Source: Kaistia hirudinis
GTDB lineage: Bacteria > Pseudomonadota > Alphaproteobacteria > Rhizobiales > Kaistiaceae
Reading direction: 5' to 3'
NCBI RefSeq assembly: GCF_014196455.1
Contig: NZ_JACIDS010000005.1
Location: 372,001-436,000 of the forward strand
DNA length: 64,000 nucleotides
The translations under genes were made by a program, and so were the position numbers. This document shows positions 33,401-42,079 of this stretch, in pieces; position 1 is the stretch's first letter, and each line of letters opens with the position of its first letter. The notes beneath the pieces are model-generated. The model did no database searches. It saw only the letters and a list, made by a program, of their open reading frames with translations, and was not told the DNA's origin.

Positions 33401-34843
33401 ATGATCAGCAGTCACTTCCCGCTCTTCCTGTCTCTGCTGCATTTCACCCTCGCCTCCGCGGTGACGGTGCATGCGCTGCTGACCCGTCTCGCGCCGCAAT
33501 CGACCATCGCCTGGGTCGGCCTCGCCTGGCTGTCGCCCTATGTCGGCCCGCTCCTCTATTTCCTGTTCGGCGTCAATCGCGTCCGCCGCAAGGCGATCAA
33601 GCTGACCAATCCGGACGGCGCGATCGATTCGCAGCTCTCCCCCTTCGCGCTGAAGCCCGAGGCGATGGAGAAGCGCGGCGAGGTGCATCTCGAACCGCTG
33701 GCGCGGTTTGGCCTCCGCCTGACCGGCCGGCCGCTGCTCGCCGGCAATGCGCTGACGCCGCTCATCGACGGCGACGAGGCCTATCCGCGCATGATCGCGG
33801 CGATCGAGCAGGCCGAGACCAGCGTCGCCATGGGCTCGTTCATCTTCCATGACGACGCGGGCGGCGGGCCGATCATCGATGCGCTCATCGCCGCGGCCCG
33901 GCGCGGCGTCGCGGTGCGCGTGCTCGTCGACGGCATCGGCTCGGGCTATATCCGCAGTGCCGTCTGCGCGCGCCTGACCGCGAACGGCGTGCGCGCCGAG
34001 CGCTTCATGCATGAAGTGGCGCCGTGGAAGATGTCCTTCGTCAATCTGCGCAGCCACAAGAAGGTGCTCGTCATCGACGGACGCCACGGCTTCACGGGCG
34101 GCATGAACATCGCCGCCGTCAATCTGTTCCGCAAGATCAAGATCCCCCCGTCCCAGGCGGTGCAGGACGTGCATTTCACCGTCGAGGGCCCGGTCGTGGC
34201 GCATCTCATGGAGACCTTCGCAGAGGACTGGGCTTTCACCACCGGCGAGGTCCTTGAAGGCCCGGCCTGGTTCCCGGAGATCGGGCCGGCCGGCGATATC
34301 CCGGCGCGCGGCATCGCCAGCGGTCCCGACGAGGACAATGAGAAGCTGATGTGGACCATGGCGGCGGCGATCGGCCGGGCCGACCGCTCGGTGCGCATCC
34401 TGACGCCCTATTTCGTGCCGGATGACCGCATCAATGCGCAGCTCTCGCTGGCCGCGGCCCGCGGCGTGTCGGTCGAGCTCGTGATCCCCGAGCGTTCCAA
34501 CCACGCCTATATGGACTGGGCGATGAACGCCCTGTTCGCGCCGCTGCTGCGCACCGGCTGCGTCATCCGCCGTGCGCCGGGGCCGTTCGACCATTCGAAG
34601 CTGATGACGATCGACGGCGCGTGGACGCTGCTCGGTTCGGGCAATTGGGATGCGCGCAGCCTCCGCCTCAATTTCGAGTTCAATGTCGAGGCCTATTCGG
34701 CGGCCTTCGCGGCGACCTGCGACGCGATCATCGATGCGAAAGCTGCGAACGCGGTCCCGGTCACGCTGGAGGCTCTGAAGAGACGTTCGATCGTGGTGCG
34801 CCTCCGCGATGCCGCGACGCGCCTCGCCTCGCCCTATCTCTGA
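33401..34843 (+). CDS. cls: Cardiolipin synthase (phospholipase D family)
   Basis: 480-residue membrane enzyme that condenses phosphatidylglycerol (or phosphatidylethanolamine with PG in some types) to cardiolipin. Two N-terminal transmembrane helices (about residues 3-25 and 34-55: WVGLAWLSPYVGPLLYFLFG) precede two PLD catalytic motifs, HKKVLVIDGRHGFTGGMN and HSKLMTIDGAWTLLGSGNWD, both with the H-K-D residues intact. Length fits the ClsA type. Convergent with corA; stops are 6 bp apart. Confidence 0.92.
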   Translation: MISSHFPLFLSLLHFTLASAVTVHALLTRLAPQSTIAWVGLAWLSPYVGPLLYFLFGVNRVRRKAIKLTNPDGAIDSQLSPFALKPEAMEKRGEVHLEPLARFGLRLTGRPLLAGNALTPLIDGDEAYPRMIAAIEQAETSVAMGSFIFHDDAGGGPIIDALIAAARRGVAVRVLVDGIGSGYIRSAVCARLTANGVRAERFMHEVAPWKMSFVNLRSHKKVLVIDGRHGFTGGMNIAAVNLFRKIKIPPSQAVQDVHFTVEGPVVAHLMETFAEDWAFTTGEVLEGPAWFPEIGPAGDIPARGIASGPDEDNEKLMWTMAAAIGRADRSVRILTPYFVPDDRINAQLSLAAARGVSVELVIPERSNHAYMDWAMNALFAPLLRTGCVIRRAPGPFDHSKLMTIDGAWTLLGSGNWDARSLRLNFEFNVEAYSAAFAATCDAIIDAKAANAVPVTLEALKRRSIVVRLRDAATRLASPYL

Positions 34844-34849
34844 AACGGC

Positions 34850-35815
34850 CTAAAGCCAGCCGCGCCACTTGAAATAGAGGTAAGGCAGGATGGCCGACAG
34901 GACCATCACGGTCAGCGCGACCGGATAGCCGAAGGCCCAGGTCAGCTCCGGCATGTCGCGGAAGTTCATGCCGTAGATCGTCGCGATCACCATGGGTGGC
35001 AGCAGGATGGTCGAGACCACGGTCAGCACGCTCACGACGCGGTTCTGCTCGTTCGAGATCAGGCCGAGCGTCGCGTCGAGCAGGAAGGTGATTTTGCCCA
35101 GCACGAAGGTCACATGGTCTTCCAGCGAGCGGATGTCGCGCAGCATCAGCTTGAGCCGCGCCGGCAGGCTGTCGGCCTTGACCGCGCGCTCGGGCATCAT
35201 GGCCGAGGCGTACTGCACCAGCCGCTCGAGCGAGGCGAGGCTTTCGCGCGCCTTGGAGGCGAGGTTCCCCTGCTCTCCCAGTCCCTCCAGCGAGGTCGCC
35301 AGAGAACGGCGCCGCCGCGGTCCGCTCTTGCGGTCGAAGATCTCGTCGTTGAGCTTGTCGACCGACTGCGTGATGCGCTCGATCACATCCGCCGTGCGGT
35401 CGATGAAGGCATCGAGCAGGCCTGCGAATGCTCCGGCCGGCGTGGTGCAGGGAAAGTCGGATTTCGGCGCGCGCTGCATGAACTGCTTGAAGGCGGTCAT
35501 GTCCGCATAGCGCAGCGTGACGAGCCGGTCCTTGCGCACGGCGAAGGTGAACGGCGTGAGGCCCGGCGTTCCCTGGTCGACGCCGACGAGAAGGCTCGCC
35601 GTCATGAACAGGATCCCGTCCTCGACATAAAAGCGGCTCGAAAACTCGATCTCGCGCGTTTCCTCGCGCGTCGGGATCAGGCCGCCGAGGAAGGCCTCCG
35701 CCTCGCGCTCCTCGACTTCGGTCGGCTCATAGAGGTCGATCCAGGCGGGCGTCCCTCCGGAACCCGGCGCCAATGGCTCGGGTCCCCGTGTCGAAATCGC
35801 ATAGGCGGTGAGCAT
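34850..35815 (-). CDS. corA: Magnesium/cobalt transporter CorA family protein
   Basis: 321-residue divalent-cation channel. A large cytosolic N-terminal domain is followed by the long stalk helix and two C-terminal transmembrane helices; the selectivity motif YGMNF lies between them (ATIYGMNFRDMPELTW), and the end is YFKWRGWL. Length and topology match pentameric CorA. It is likely to take up Mg2+, but Zn2+ efflux (ZntB-like) is possible since the families share this motif. CGCAGG lies 6-11 bases before the ATG. Confidence 0.9.
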   Translation of the reverse strand: MLTAYAISTRGPEPLAPGSGGTPAWIDLYEPTEVEEREAEAFLGGLIPTREETREIEFSSRFYVEDGILFMTASLLVGVDQGTPGLTPFTFAVRKDRLVTLRYADMTAFKQFMQRAPKSDFPCTTPAGAFAGLLDAFIDRTADVIERITQSVDKLNDEIFDRKSGPRRRRSLATSLEGLGEQGNLASKARESLASLERLVQYASAMMPERAVKADSLPARLKLMLRDIRSLEDHVTFVLGKITFLLDATLGLISNEQNRVVSVLTVVSTILLPPMVIATIYGMNFRDMPELTWAFGYPVALTVMVLSAILPYLYFKWRGWL

Positions 35816-36029
35816 GTCGAACCTGCGGCAGTCGATGCGCGCTTGCGCGGCGCATGAAATTTCCGTTCACCACAAGTGATTGCAGTCACTTGCGCCGATG
35901 ACCGGCTTTTGTCATGACCGCGACGAACTCGCGCGGAATCCCTTTGCCGAGATGCGTTACCATGCGCCCCGACGGTTCGCCAACCGACTCGGCTTCCGGC
36001 CGGGGAGCAACAACAAGGAAGTGTCAGAC

Positions 36030-36539
36030 ATGAAGAATGTCCGCAAGATGATCGCCGCCTTCGCCCTCTCGGCGACGCTGGGCAGCGCGGCCTATGCCGC
36101 CGACGCCAGCAAGTACGAGGAGCCGGACGTTCGCGGCGGCGTCAAGGTCGGCATGCTCGAGTGCCAGATCGATGGCGGCATCGGCTACGTCATCGGCTCG
36201 GCCAAGGAGATGACCTGCGTCTTCAAGCCCACGCATAAGGGCCGCGTCGAGCACTACACCGGCAACATCAAGAAGCTCGGCGTCGATCTCGGCGTGACCA
36301 AGCAGAGCGTGCTGGCCTGGGCCGTGTTCGCCCCGGTCGCCGGCTATCAGCGCGGCGCCCTCTCGGGCCTCTATCTCGGCGCGACGGCCGAGGCGACCGT
36401 GGTCGCCGGCGTCGGCGCCAATGTGCTCATCGGCGGCACGGGCGGAGCGATCGTGCTGCAGCCCATCAGCGTGACCGGCCAGCTCGGCATCAACGTAGCC
36501 GCCGGCGGCGCCGCACTGACGCTCTACGCCGCGAACTGA
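36030..36539 (+). CDS. DUF992 domain-containing exported protein
   Basis: 169-residue protein with a signal peptide (MIAAFALSATLGSAAYAA) and a mature DUF992 domain: GVKVGMLECQIDGGIGYVIGS, MTCVFKP, HYTGNIKKLGVDLGVTKQS and a glycine-rich C-terminal half. Function unknown; the family is practically restricted to Hyphomicrobiales and is probably periplasmic or outer-membrane associated. AAGGA lies about 10 bases before the ATG. Upstream in-frame codons would extend it through the corA-facing intergenic region and are rejected. A very strong terminator follows. Confidence 0.86.
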   Translation: MKNVRKMIAAFALSATLGSAAYAADASKYEEPDVRGGVKVGMLECQIDGGIGYVIGSAKEMTCVFKPTHKGRVEHYTGNIKKLGVDLGVTKQSVLAWAVFAPVAGYQRGALSGLYLGATAEATVVAGVGANVLIGGTGGAIVLQPISVTGQLGINVAAGGAALTLYAAN

Positions 36540-36562
36540 TCGCGCCTCATCTGAGCTTTTGC

Positions 36563-36599
36563 GAAGGCCCGCGCCCCCCGGCGCGGGCCTTCTGCTTTT
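36563..36599 (+). terminator. Rho-independent terminator of the DUF992 gene
   Basis: 12-bp perfect stem GAAGGCCCGCGC/GCGCGGGCCTTC (36563-36574 with 36581-36592), 6-base loop, then TGCTTTT, 23 bp after the stop. Confidence 0.9.
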
Positions 36600-36746
36600 C
36601 TCGCCCCGGTTCGCCTTTCGGGCCGGCGCCTTGCCATTCCTGCCCGTCCCTGAGACGATGTCGCCGCGGTCCGGGCGTCCGGGTCCGGTTCTCGCATCCA
36701 GCCATGAGAATGAGCCAAGAACATTTCATGAACGGAGGACGCGACC

Positions 36747-38804
36747 ATGGACAGGGATGGAGGCGACACCGGCAGACGTGCCGGCCCGAAAGCGGTGGCG
36801 CTCGTCGGCCCTTTCGGCAGCGGCAAGACCACGCTGCTGGAGGCGATGCTGGCCCGGACGGGCGCCGTCGCGCGACAGGGCTCGGTCACTGACGGCACCT
36901 CGGTCGGCGATACGTCGGCCGAGGCGCGCGCACATCAGATGAGCGTCGAGCTCAACATCGCCGAGACGGGCTTCATGGACGAGCGCATCACGCTCCTCGA
37001 TTGCCCCGGTTCGGTCGAGTTCGCCGCGGAGGCCGATGCGGTGCTGGCCGTGGCCGATTGCGCCGTGGTGGTGGCGGAAGCGGACGCCAAGAAAGTGCCC
37101 GCGCTGCAGCTCATCCTGCGCGAACTCGAAGAGCGCGGCATCCCGCGCTTCCTGTTTCTCAACAAGATCGACCGCAGCGCGCTCGACATGCAGGAGGCGC
37201 TCGCGCTGCTCCAGCCTGCGAGCCGTGCGCCGCTGCTGCTGCGCCATATCCCGCTGCGCAAGCAGGGCATCGTCACGGGCTTCGTCGATCTCGCGCTGGA
37301 GCGCGCCTTCCTCTATCGCGAGCACGCGCCGAGCGAGGTCGTCGCGCTCGAAGCCGCGGACCGCGCCGAAGAAACGAAGGCGCGCTATGCGATGCTCGAA
37401 AAGCTCGCCGACTATGACGATACGCTGATGGAGGAGTTGCTCGAAGATATCGAGCCCTCGCGCGAGCGCATCTTCACCGATCTCGTCGCCGATACGCGCG
37501 CCGGCCTGCTCTGCCCGGTCCTGATCGGCTCCGCCCTGCATGGGCATGGCGTCGGCCGCCTGATGAAGGCCATCCGTCACGAGGCGCCCGATATCGGCGA
37601 CACGATCGCCCGTCTCGGGCTCGCCCCCGAAGGCGAGCCGACCTTCCAGGTCGTCCGCACCATCCACACCGGCCACGCCGGCAAGATCTCGGTCGGCCGC
37701 GTGCTGCGCGGCGCGATTGCCGACGGCACGGAATTGCAGGGTCCGGACGGACCAGTCGGCCGCGTCTCGGGCGTGTTGCGCCTGCTGGGACAGCAGATGG
37801 CGAAGCGCGAGACGGCGACGGCCGGAGAGGTCGTGGGCCTCGGCAAGCTGGACGGTGCGCGCACGGGCATGACGCTCGCGGCCGGCAAGACGGCGCCCGA
37901 ACAGATCGCGCCGGCCCGCCCGGTGATCCCGGTCCTGTCGCTCGCGGTCAGCCCGCTCGACCGCAAGGACGAGGCGAAGCTCACCGCAGCCCTTGGGCGC
38001 CTCGCGGAAGAAAGCTCAGGCCTCGCGCTCGCCCTGGACGAGGAGGCCGGCGAGATCCGCCTCGAAGGCCAGGGCGAGATGCAACTGCGCGTCGCGATGG
38101 AGCGGCTCGCGGGACGATACGGTCTCATGATCGAGTCGCAGCCGCCGAGCGTGCCCTATCGCGAGACGATCCGCGCCGAGGCGAAGGTGCGCGGCCGGCA
38201 CAAGAAACAATCGGGCGGCCATGGCCAGTTCGGCGATTGCGTGCTGGAGATCCGGCCGAATCCCCGTGGCGGCGGATTCCACTTCGAGGAGGCGATCACA
38301 GGCGGCGTGGTGCCGCGTAACTATATCCCGGCGATCGAGGCCGGAATCCGCGACGTGCTGAAGCGCGGCCCGCTCGGTTTTCCAGTCGTCGATGTCGCGG
38401 TGAAGCTGGTCGATGGCTCCTATCACAGCGTCGATTCCTCCGACCAGGCCTTCCGCATGGCCGCGCAGATCGGCATGCGCGAGGGGCTCGAGACCTGCCG
38501 CTCGGTGCTGCTCGAGCCGATCCTGCATGTCTCGATCTCCGTGCCCTCCGAGGCGAGCGCCCGCGTCAACATGATGGTGACGCAGCGGCGCGGCCAGTTG
38601 CTCGGCTTCGATGCGAAGCCTGGCTGGCCCGGCTGGGATGTCGTGGAGGCGGAAATCCCCGAAGGCGAGATGCGCGGGCTGATCGTCGAGCTCCGCTCGG
38701 CGACGGCCGGCGTTGGCTCGTTCGAGAGCCGCTTCGATCATCTCGCCGAACTCACGGGACGGTTGGCCGAGCAGGTCACGGAGCGGCGCGCCCGCGCCGC
38801 GTGA
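36747..38804 (+). CDS. EF-G2-like translational GTPase (elongation factor G paralogue)
   Basis: 685-residue protein with the full domain order of EF-G: G domain, OB-like domain II (about 290-385), domain III, domain IV with GHGQFGDCVLEIRP, and domain V. The G domain is unusual. The P-loop is GPFGSGKTT (residues 21-29), not the AHxDxGKTT of classical EF-G; switch I lacks RGITI; G3 is DCPGSVEF (85-92) with Ser89 where EF-G has the catalytic His; G4 NKID (139-142) is normal. This matches the EF-G2/EF-G-like class, whose role in translation is unclear. It should not be read as the main translocase, which must be elsewhere. GGAGG precedes the ATG. Confidence 0.85.
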   Translation: MDRDGGDTGRRAGPKAVALVGPFGSGKTTLLEAMLARTGAVARQGSVTDGTSVGDTSAEARAHQMSVELNIAETGFMDERITLLDCPGSVEFAAEADAVLAVADCAVVVAEADAKKVPALQLILRELEERGIPRFLFLNKIDRSALDMQEALALLQPASRAPLLLRHIPLRKQGIVTGFVDLALERAFLYREHAPSEVVALEAADRAEETKARYAMLEKLADYDDTLMEELLEDIEPSRERIFTDLVADTRAGLLCPVLIGSALHGHGVGRLMKAIRHEAPDIGDTIARLGLAPEGEPTFQVVRTIHTGHAGKISVGRVLRGAIADGTELQGPDGPVGRVSGVLRLLGQQMAKRETATAGEVVGLGKLDGARTGMTLAAGKTAPEQIAPARPVIPVLSLAVSPLDRKDEAKLTAALGRLAEESSGLALALDEEAGEIRLEGQGEMQLRVAMERLAGRYGLMIESQPPSVPYRETIRAEAKVRGRHKKQSGGHGQFGDCVLEIRPNPRGGGFHFEEAITGGVVPRNYIPAIEAGIRDVLKRGPLGFPVVDVAVKLVDGSYHSVDSSDQAFRMAAQIGMREGLETCRSVLLEPILHVSISVPSEASARVNMMVTQRRGQLLGFDAKPGWPGWDVVEAEIPEGEMRGLIVELRSATAGVGSFESRFDHLAELTGRLAEQVTERRARAA

Positions 38805-38815
38805 CGGCGACAAAT

Positions 38816-40315
38816 TCAGCCGGCGGGATCGGCTTCGGCCGTTCCGCCGGTCGTTAGCCAGCCGATGACGCCGGAGAGGATGGCGAGCACCCCGCAAAGT
38901 AGCGTCGCGGCGGCAAATCCGGTGACGGTCGCCTGCGCCCAGAGCGCCGTCGCCGTGCCGTCGGCGAGCGGTAGGGTGCCGCCGAAGCCCGCCTCGGTGA
39001 CGCGCCGCGCCGTCTCGCCATCCGCCCCCGCCAGTGCAACCCGGAAGCCGGCGCCGATGGCGATGCCGAGCGAGGCGACCGCGAGCAGGCTGGCGACGCG
39101 CGCCACGGCATTGTTGATGCCGGAGGCCGCGCCCCGCCGCGCCTCGGGCGCCGCATTCATCACCGCCGTCGAGAGCGGCGCGACCGTGATGCCCATGCCG
39201 AGACCCATCAGCAGCATGACCGGCACGACGGCGATCCAGAAGCCGCCATGCGCGACCGCAGGCGCCAGCAGGCAGAAGGCGATGCCGGTCAGGATCGGCC
39301 CCACCGTCAGGCATGGCCGCGTGCCGATGCGATCGGCGAGAACGCCGCCATAGCGCGACAGGAGTGCCATGACGATCACAAAGGGCAGGAAGACCGATCC
39401 GGCCAGCGTCGCCGGATAGGCATGCGCCTGGATCAGCGCCGTCGGCAGGAAGAACAGCGCGCCGGACAATGCGAAATAAAGCAGAAGCGTCAGAAGGTTG
39501 ACGCCGGCGAAGGTGCGGTTCGCGAAGAGCGCGAGCGGCATCATCGGCGTCGGCGCCATCCGCTCCCAGACCACGAAGCCGACCAGGACACCGGCACCGA
39601 CACACGTCGCGGCCCAGGCGATGAACCGGTTTGCGTCCGCCCCACCCTCGCCGAGCCGCGTGAGCCCGAACGCGACGAGGCCGAGCCCGACGACCGCCAG
39701 GGCACCGCCGGTCCAGTCCATCCGCTGACGCGCGTGAGCGGCGTCGGCGGGCACATGGCGGCGGCAGACGAGGAGCGCGATGAGGGCGATGGGCAGGTTG
39801 ATGAGGAAGATCGCGCGCCACGATCCGGCATCGACGAGAGCGCCGCCGAGGATGGGGCCGATCGCCGGCGCGATCGACGACGCGGCCGCCCAGGCGCCGA
39901 TCGCCCGGCCGCGCTCCGCCGCGGGATAATGCGCCGAGATGAGCGCCAGCGAGCCCGGCACCATGAGCGCACCGCCGACGCCCTGGATCGCGCGGGCGAT
40001 GATGAGCATCTCGGCCGAGGTTGCGAGCCCGCAGGCCGCCGAGGCCAGCCCGAACAGCGCGATGCCGATCATGAAGACGCGGCGAAGCCCGAACGCATCG
40101 CCGGCCGCCCCGCCGAGCAGCGTGAAGGCGGCGAGCGTCAGCGTATAGGCATTGGACGTCCACTGCGCCTCTGTGAAGCTCGCGCCGAGGCCGCCGCGGA
40201 TCGCCGGCAAGGCGACCGGCACGACCGAGCCATCCATGAAGGCCATGCCGGAGGCGAGGATCGTCGCCACCAGCACGCCGGTCCGCGCCGGCGCGCCGGC
40301 TTCGCCCTGAGACAT
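38816..40315 (-). CDS. MFS drug-efflux transporter, DHA2 (14-TM) family
   Basis: 499-residue inner-membrane proton antiporter with about 14 predicted transmembrane helices. The DHA2 family pattern is present: LATILASGMAFMDGSVVPVALP in helix 1, the motif A-like GGAAGDAFGLRR loop, GVGGALMVPGSLALI in helix 4 and GRAIGAWAAASSIAPAIGPILGG (motif C region) in helix 5. Likely exports hydrophobic cations or antibiotics; no membrane-fusion partner is adjacent, and no regulator gene is nearby. Convergent with the EF-G2-like gene. Confidence 0.87.
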   Translation of the reverse strand: MSQGEAGAPARTGVLVATILASGMAFMDGSVVPVALPAIRGGLGASFTEAQWTSNAYTLTLAAFTLLGGAAGDAFGLRRVFMIGIALFGLASAACGLATSAEMLIIARAIQGVGGALMVPGSLALISAHYPAAERGRAIGAWAAASSIAPAIGPILGGALVDAGSWRAIFLINLPIALIALLVCRRHVPADAAHARQRMDWTGGALAVVGLGLVAFGLTRLGEGGADANRFIAWAATCVGAGVLVGFVVWERMAPTPMMPLALFANRTFAGVNLLTLLLYFALSGALFFLPTALIQAHAYPATLAGSVFLPFVIVMALLSRYGGVLADRIGTRPCLTVGPILTGIAFCLLAPAVAHGGFWIAVVPVMLLMGLGMGITVAPLSTAVMNAAPEARRGAASGINNAVARVASLLAVASLGIAIGAGFRVALAGADGETARRVTEAGFGGTLPLADGTATALWAQATVTGFAAATLLCGVLAILSGVIGWLTTGGTAEADPAG

Positions 40316-40531
40316 TCATTCCCCCGCTTGCCTTGCCGCGCCGCGCAACGGCCCGAATTTGGTCGCCCGGATCGCAACCGATCGGACGCTCGGCTCTGAT
40401 GATGCGCTCCCGCATCGCGCTTGTCGCCGCCTGATGCGGACGGCGCGGAAATGCGCGCCGAGACGGCGAGGTTGCCTGCCGCCGCACGATTGACCAAGCT
40501 CGGCATGCGAATCGATCCCGGGAGCCGAACC

Positions 40532-41779
40532 TTGTCGCGACGTTTCAGCCTTCTGCCCGCCCTGATCGGCGCAGCGATGCTCGCGTTCGCCGGTGCGGCG
40601 TCCGCACAGTCGCAAGGCGCAGTCGAGGCGAGTTTCCAGCAATGGCTCGCCGCCAAGGTCGTGCCCGACGCGAAGAAGGCCGGCGTCTCCCAGGGGACGC
40701 TCAACGCGGCGCTCGCCGGGCTGACGCTCGACTGGAAGCTGCCCGACCTCGCCCCGCCGGGCGCGCCGAAGGGCCGCGAGGAACCGCAGCGCCAGGCGGA
40801 ATTCTCCGGACCGGCGCGCTATTTCAACGAGGCCAAGCTCGCCGGCCTGACGACGGCCGGCCGCGCCCGCACGCAGCAATGGTCGAAGACGCTCGCCGCG
40901 ATCGAGAAGCGCTATGGCGTTCCCGCGTCGATTCTCGTTGCCATATGGGGTCGCGAGTCAGGCTATGGCGCCGCGAAGATCCCCTACCCCGCCATCCGCA
41001 CGCTCGCGACCGAAGCTTTCATGGGCGCGCGCAAGGCGAGCTTCTATCCCGAGTTGATCGCCGCCCTGCAGATCCTCGAAGGCGACCACATCCCGCTGTC
41101 GGAGATGCGCAGTTCCTGGGCCGGTGCGCTCGGCCAGCCGCAGTTCATGCCGACGAAATATCTGACCACCGCCGTCGATTTCGACGGCGACGGCCGGCGC
41201 GACATCTGGGAATCGGTGCCGGACGTGCTCGCCTCGATCGCCAATTATCTCAAGCAGAACGGCTGGGAGCCCGGCGTCGGCTGGGGCGTCGAGGTCGTGC
41301 TGCCCGCGGGTGTCGCCTGCAGCCTCGAGGGCCCGGACCAGGGCAAGCCGCTCGCACAATGGGAGGCGATGGGCATTCGCACCGTCGACGGCAAGCCGCT
41401 CGCGGGGCGCAACGGCAAGCGGATCGGTCATCTGATGATGCCCGCAGGACGTCACGGCCCGGCCTTCATCGTCTCGAAGAACTTCTACATCCTGAAGACC
41501 TATAACAACTCCGATCTCTACGCGCTGTTCATCGGCCATCTGGGGGATCGCATTCGCGGCGGCGGCGCGATCCGCGGCACCTGGGACGATGTCGGCGGCT
41601 TCAAGCGCTCGGATGTGCGCGCCATGCAGGAGCGCCTGACGGCCCGCGGCGTGGATGTCGGCAATGTCGACGGGCTCGTCGGCTACAAGACCCGCATCGC
41701 GATCGGCGAGTGGCAACAAGCGAACGGCCGCGCCGACACCTGCTTCCCGGATGCGGCGCTGTTGAAGGCGATCCGGTAG
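40532..41779 (+). CDS. Lytic murein transglycosylase, MltB type with peptidoglycan-binding domain
   Basis: About 415-residue GH103 enzyme that cleaves the MurNAc-GlcNAc bond with 1,6-anhydro product. Signal peptide SLLPALIGAAMLAFAGAASAQ. The catalytic Glu is in AIWGRESGYGAAK, followed by ALQILEGDHIP, GALGQPQFMPTKYL and VDFDGDGRRDIW. The last 60 residues are a peptidoglycan-binding domain (RSDVRAMQERLTARG, VDGLVGYKTR). TTG at 40532 has GGGAG 8 bases upstream; ATG at 40505, which has no ribosome site, would add 9 residues. A second, shorter paralogue lies at 46368. Confidence 0.88.
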   Translation: MSRRFSLLPALIGAAMLAFAGAASAQSQGAVEASFQQWLAAKVVPDAKKAGVSQGTLNAALAGLTLDWKLPDLAPPGAPKGREEPQRQAEFSGPARYFNEAKLAGLTTAGRARTQQWSKTLAAIEKRYGVPASILVAIWGRESGYGAAKIPYPAIRTLATEAFMGARKASFYPELIAALQILEGDHIPLSEMRSSWAGALGQPQFMPTKYLTTAVDFDGDGRRDIWESVPDVLASIANYLKQNGWEPGVGWGVEVVLPAGVACSLEGPDQGKPLAQWEAMGIRTVDGKPLAGRNGKRIGHLMMPAGRHGPAFIVSKNFYILKTYNNSDLYALFIGHLGDRIRGGGAIRGTWDDVGGFKRSDVRAMQERLTARGVDVGNVDGLVGYKTRIAIGEWQQANGRADTCFPDAALLKAIR

Positions 41780-41888
41780 GGCGCGTTGTGCGGAGTTCCA
41801 GCAGCCATCGTCCGATGGGTCAAGTCCACCGCGCTTCCGACTGCCAGACGTATTCGCGCCACAACCTCCTCTGTTGCCATTGCGCAAC

Positions 41889-41917
41889 TTGCAGCCGAGT
41901 AATTGGGCCGGCTGCAA
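41889..41917. repeat. Inverted repeat upstream of the autotransporter gene
   Basis: Perfect 9-bp arms TTGCAGCCG (41889-41897) and CGGCTGCAA (41909-41917) with an 11-base spacer, inside the 300-bp gap 41780-42079. There is no T-tract on either side, so an operator or a mRNA hairpin is more likely than a terminator. Nothing else was recognised in this gap. Confidence 0.5.
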
Positions 41918-42079
41918 AACGGCTCTGGCTGGCCCCACGATCAGATGTCTAACTTATTGATGGGACTCGCATTGGGGGCGATGCGAGGAGAACGTGCGGA
42001 ACCATGCGTCCGCCTGCGTCCTTCTGGTCGTCCAAAGTTGGCAGTGCGCCGTCATCTTTGGATCAGCCGGGGGGCCGTC

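Noticed and set aside
36747-38804. Tetracycline ribosomal-protection protein or main EF-G
   Set aside because: G-domain motifs differ from TetM and FusA, and the neighbours (no rpsL/rpsG/tufA) argue against the str operon copy.
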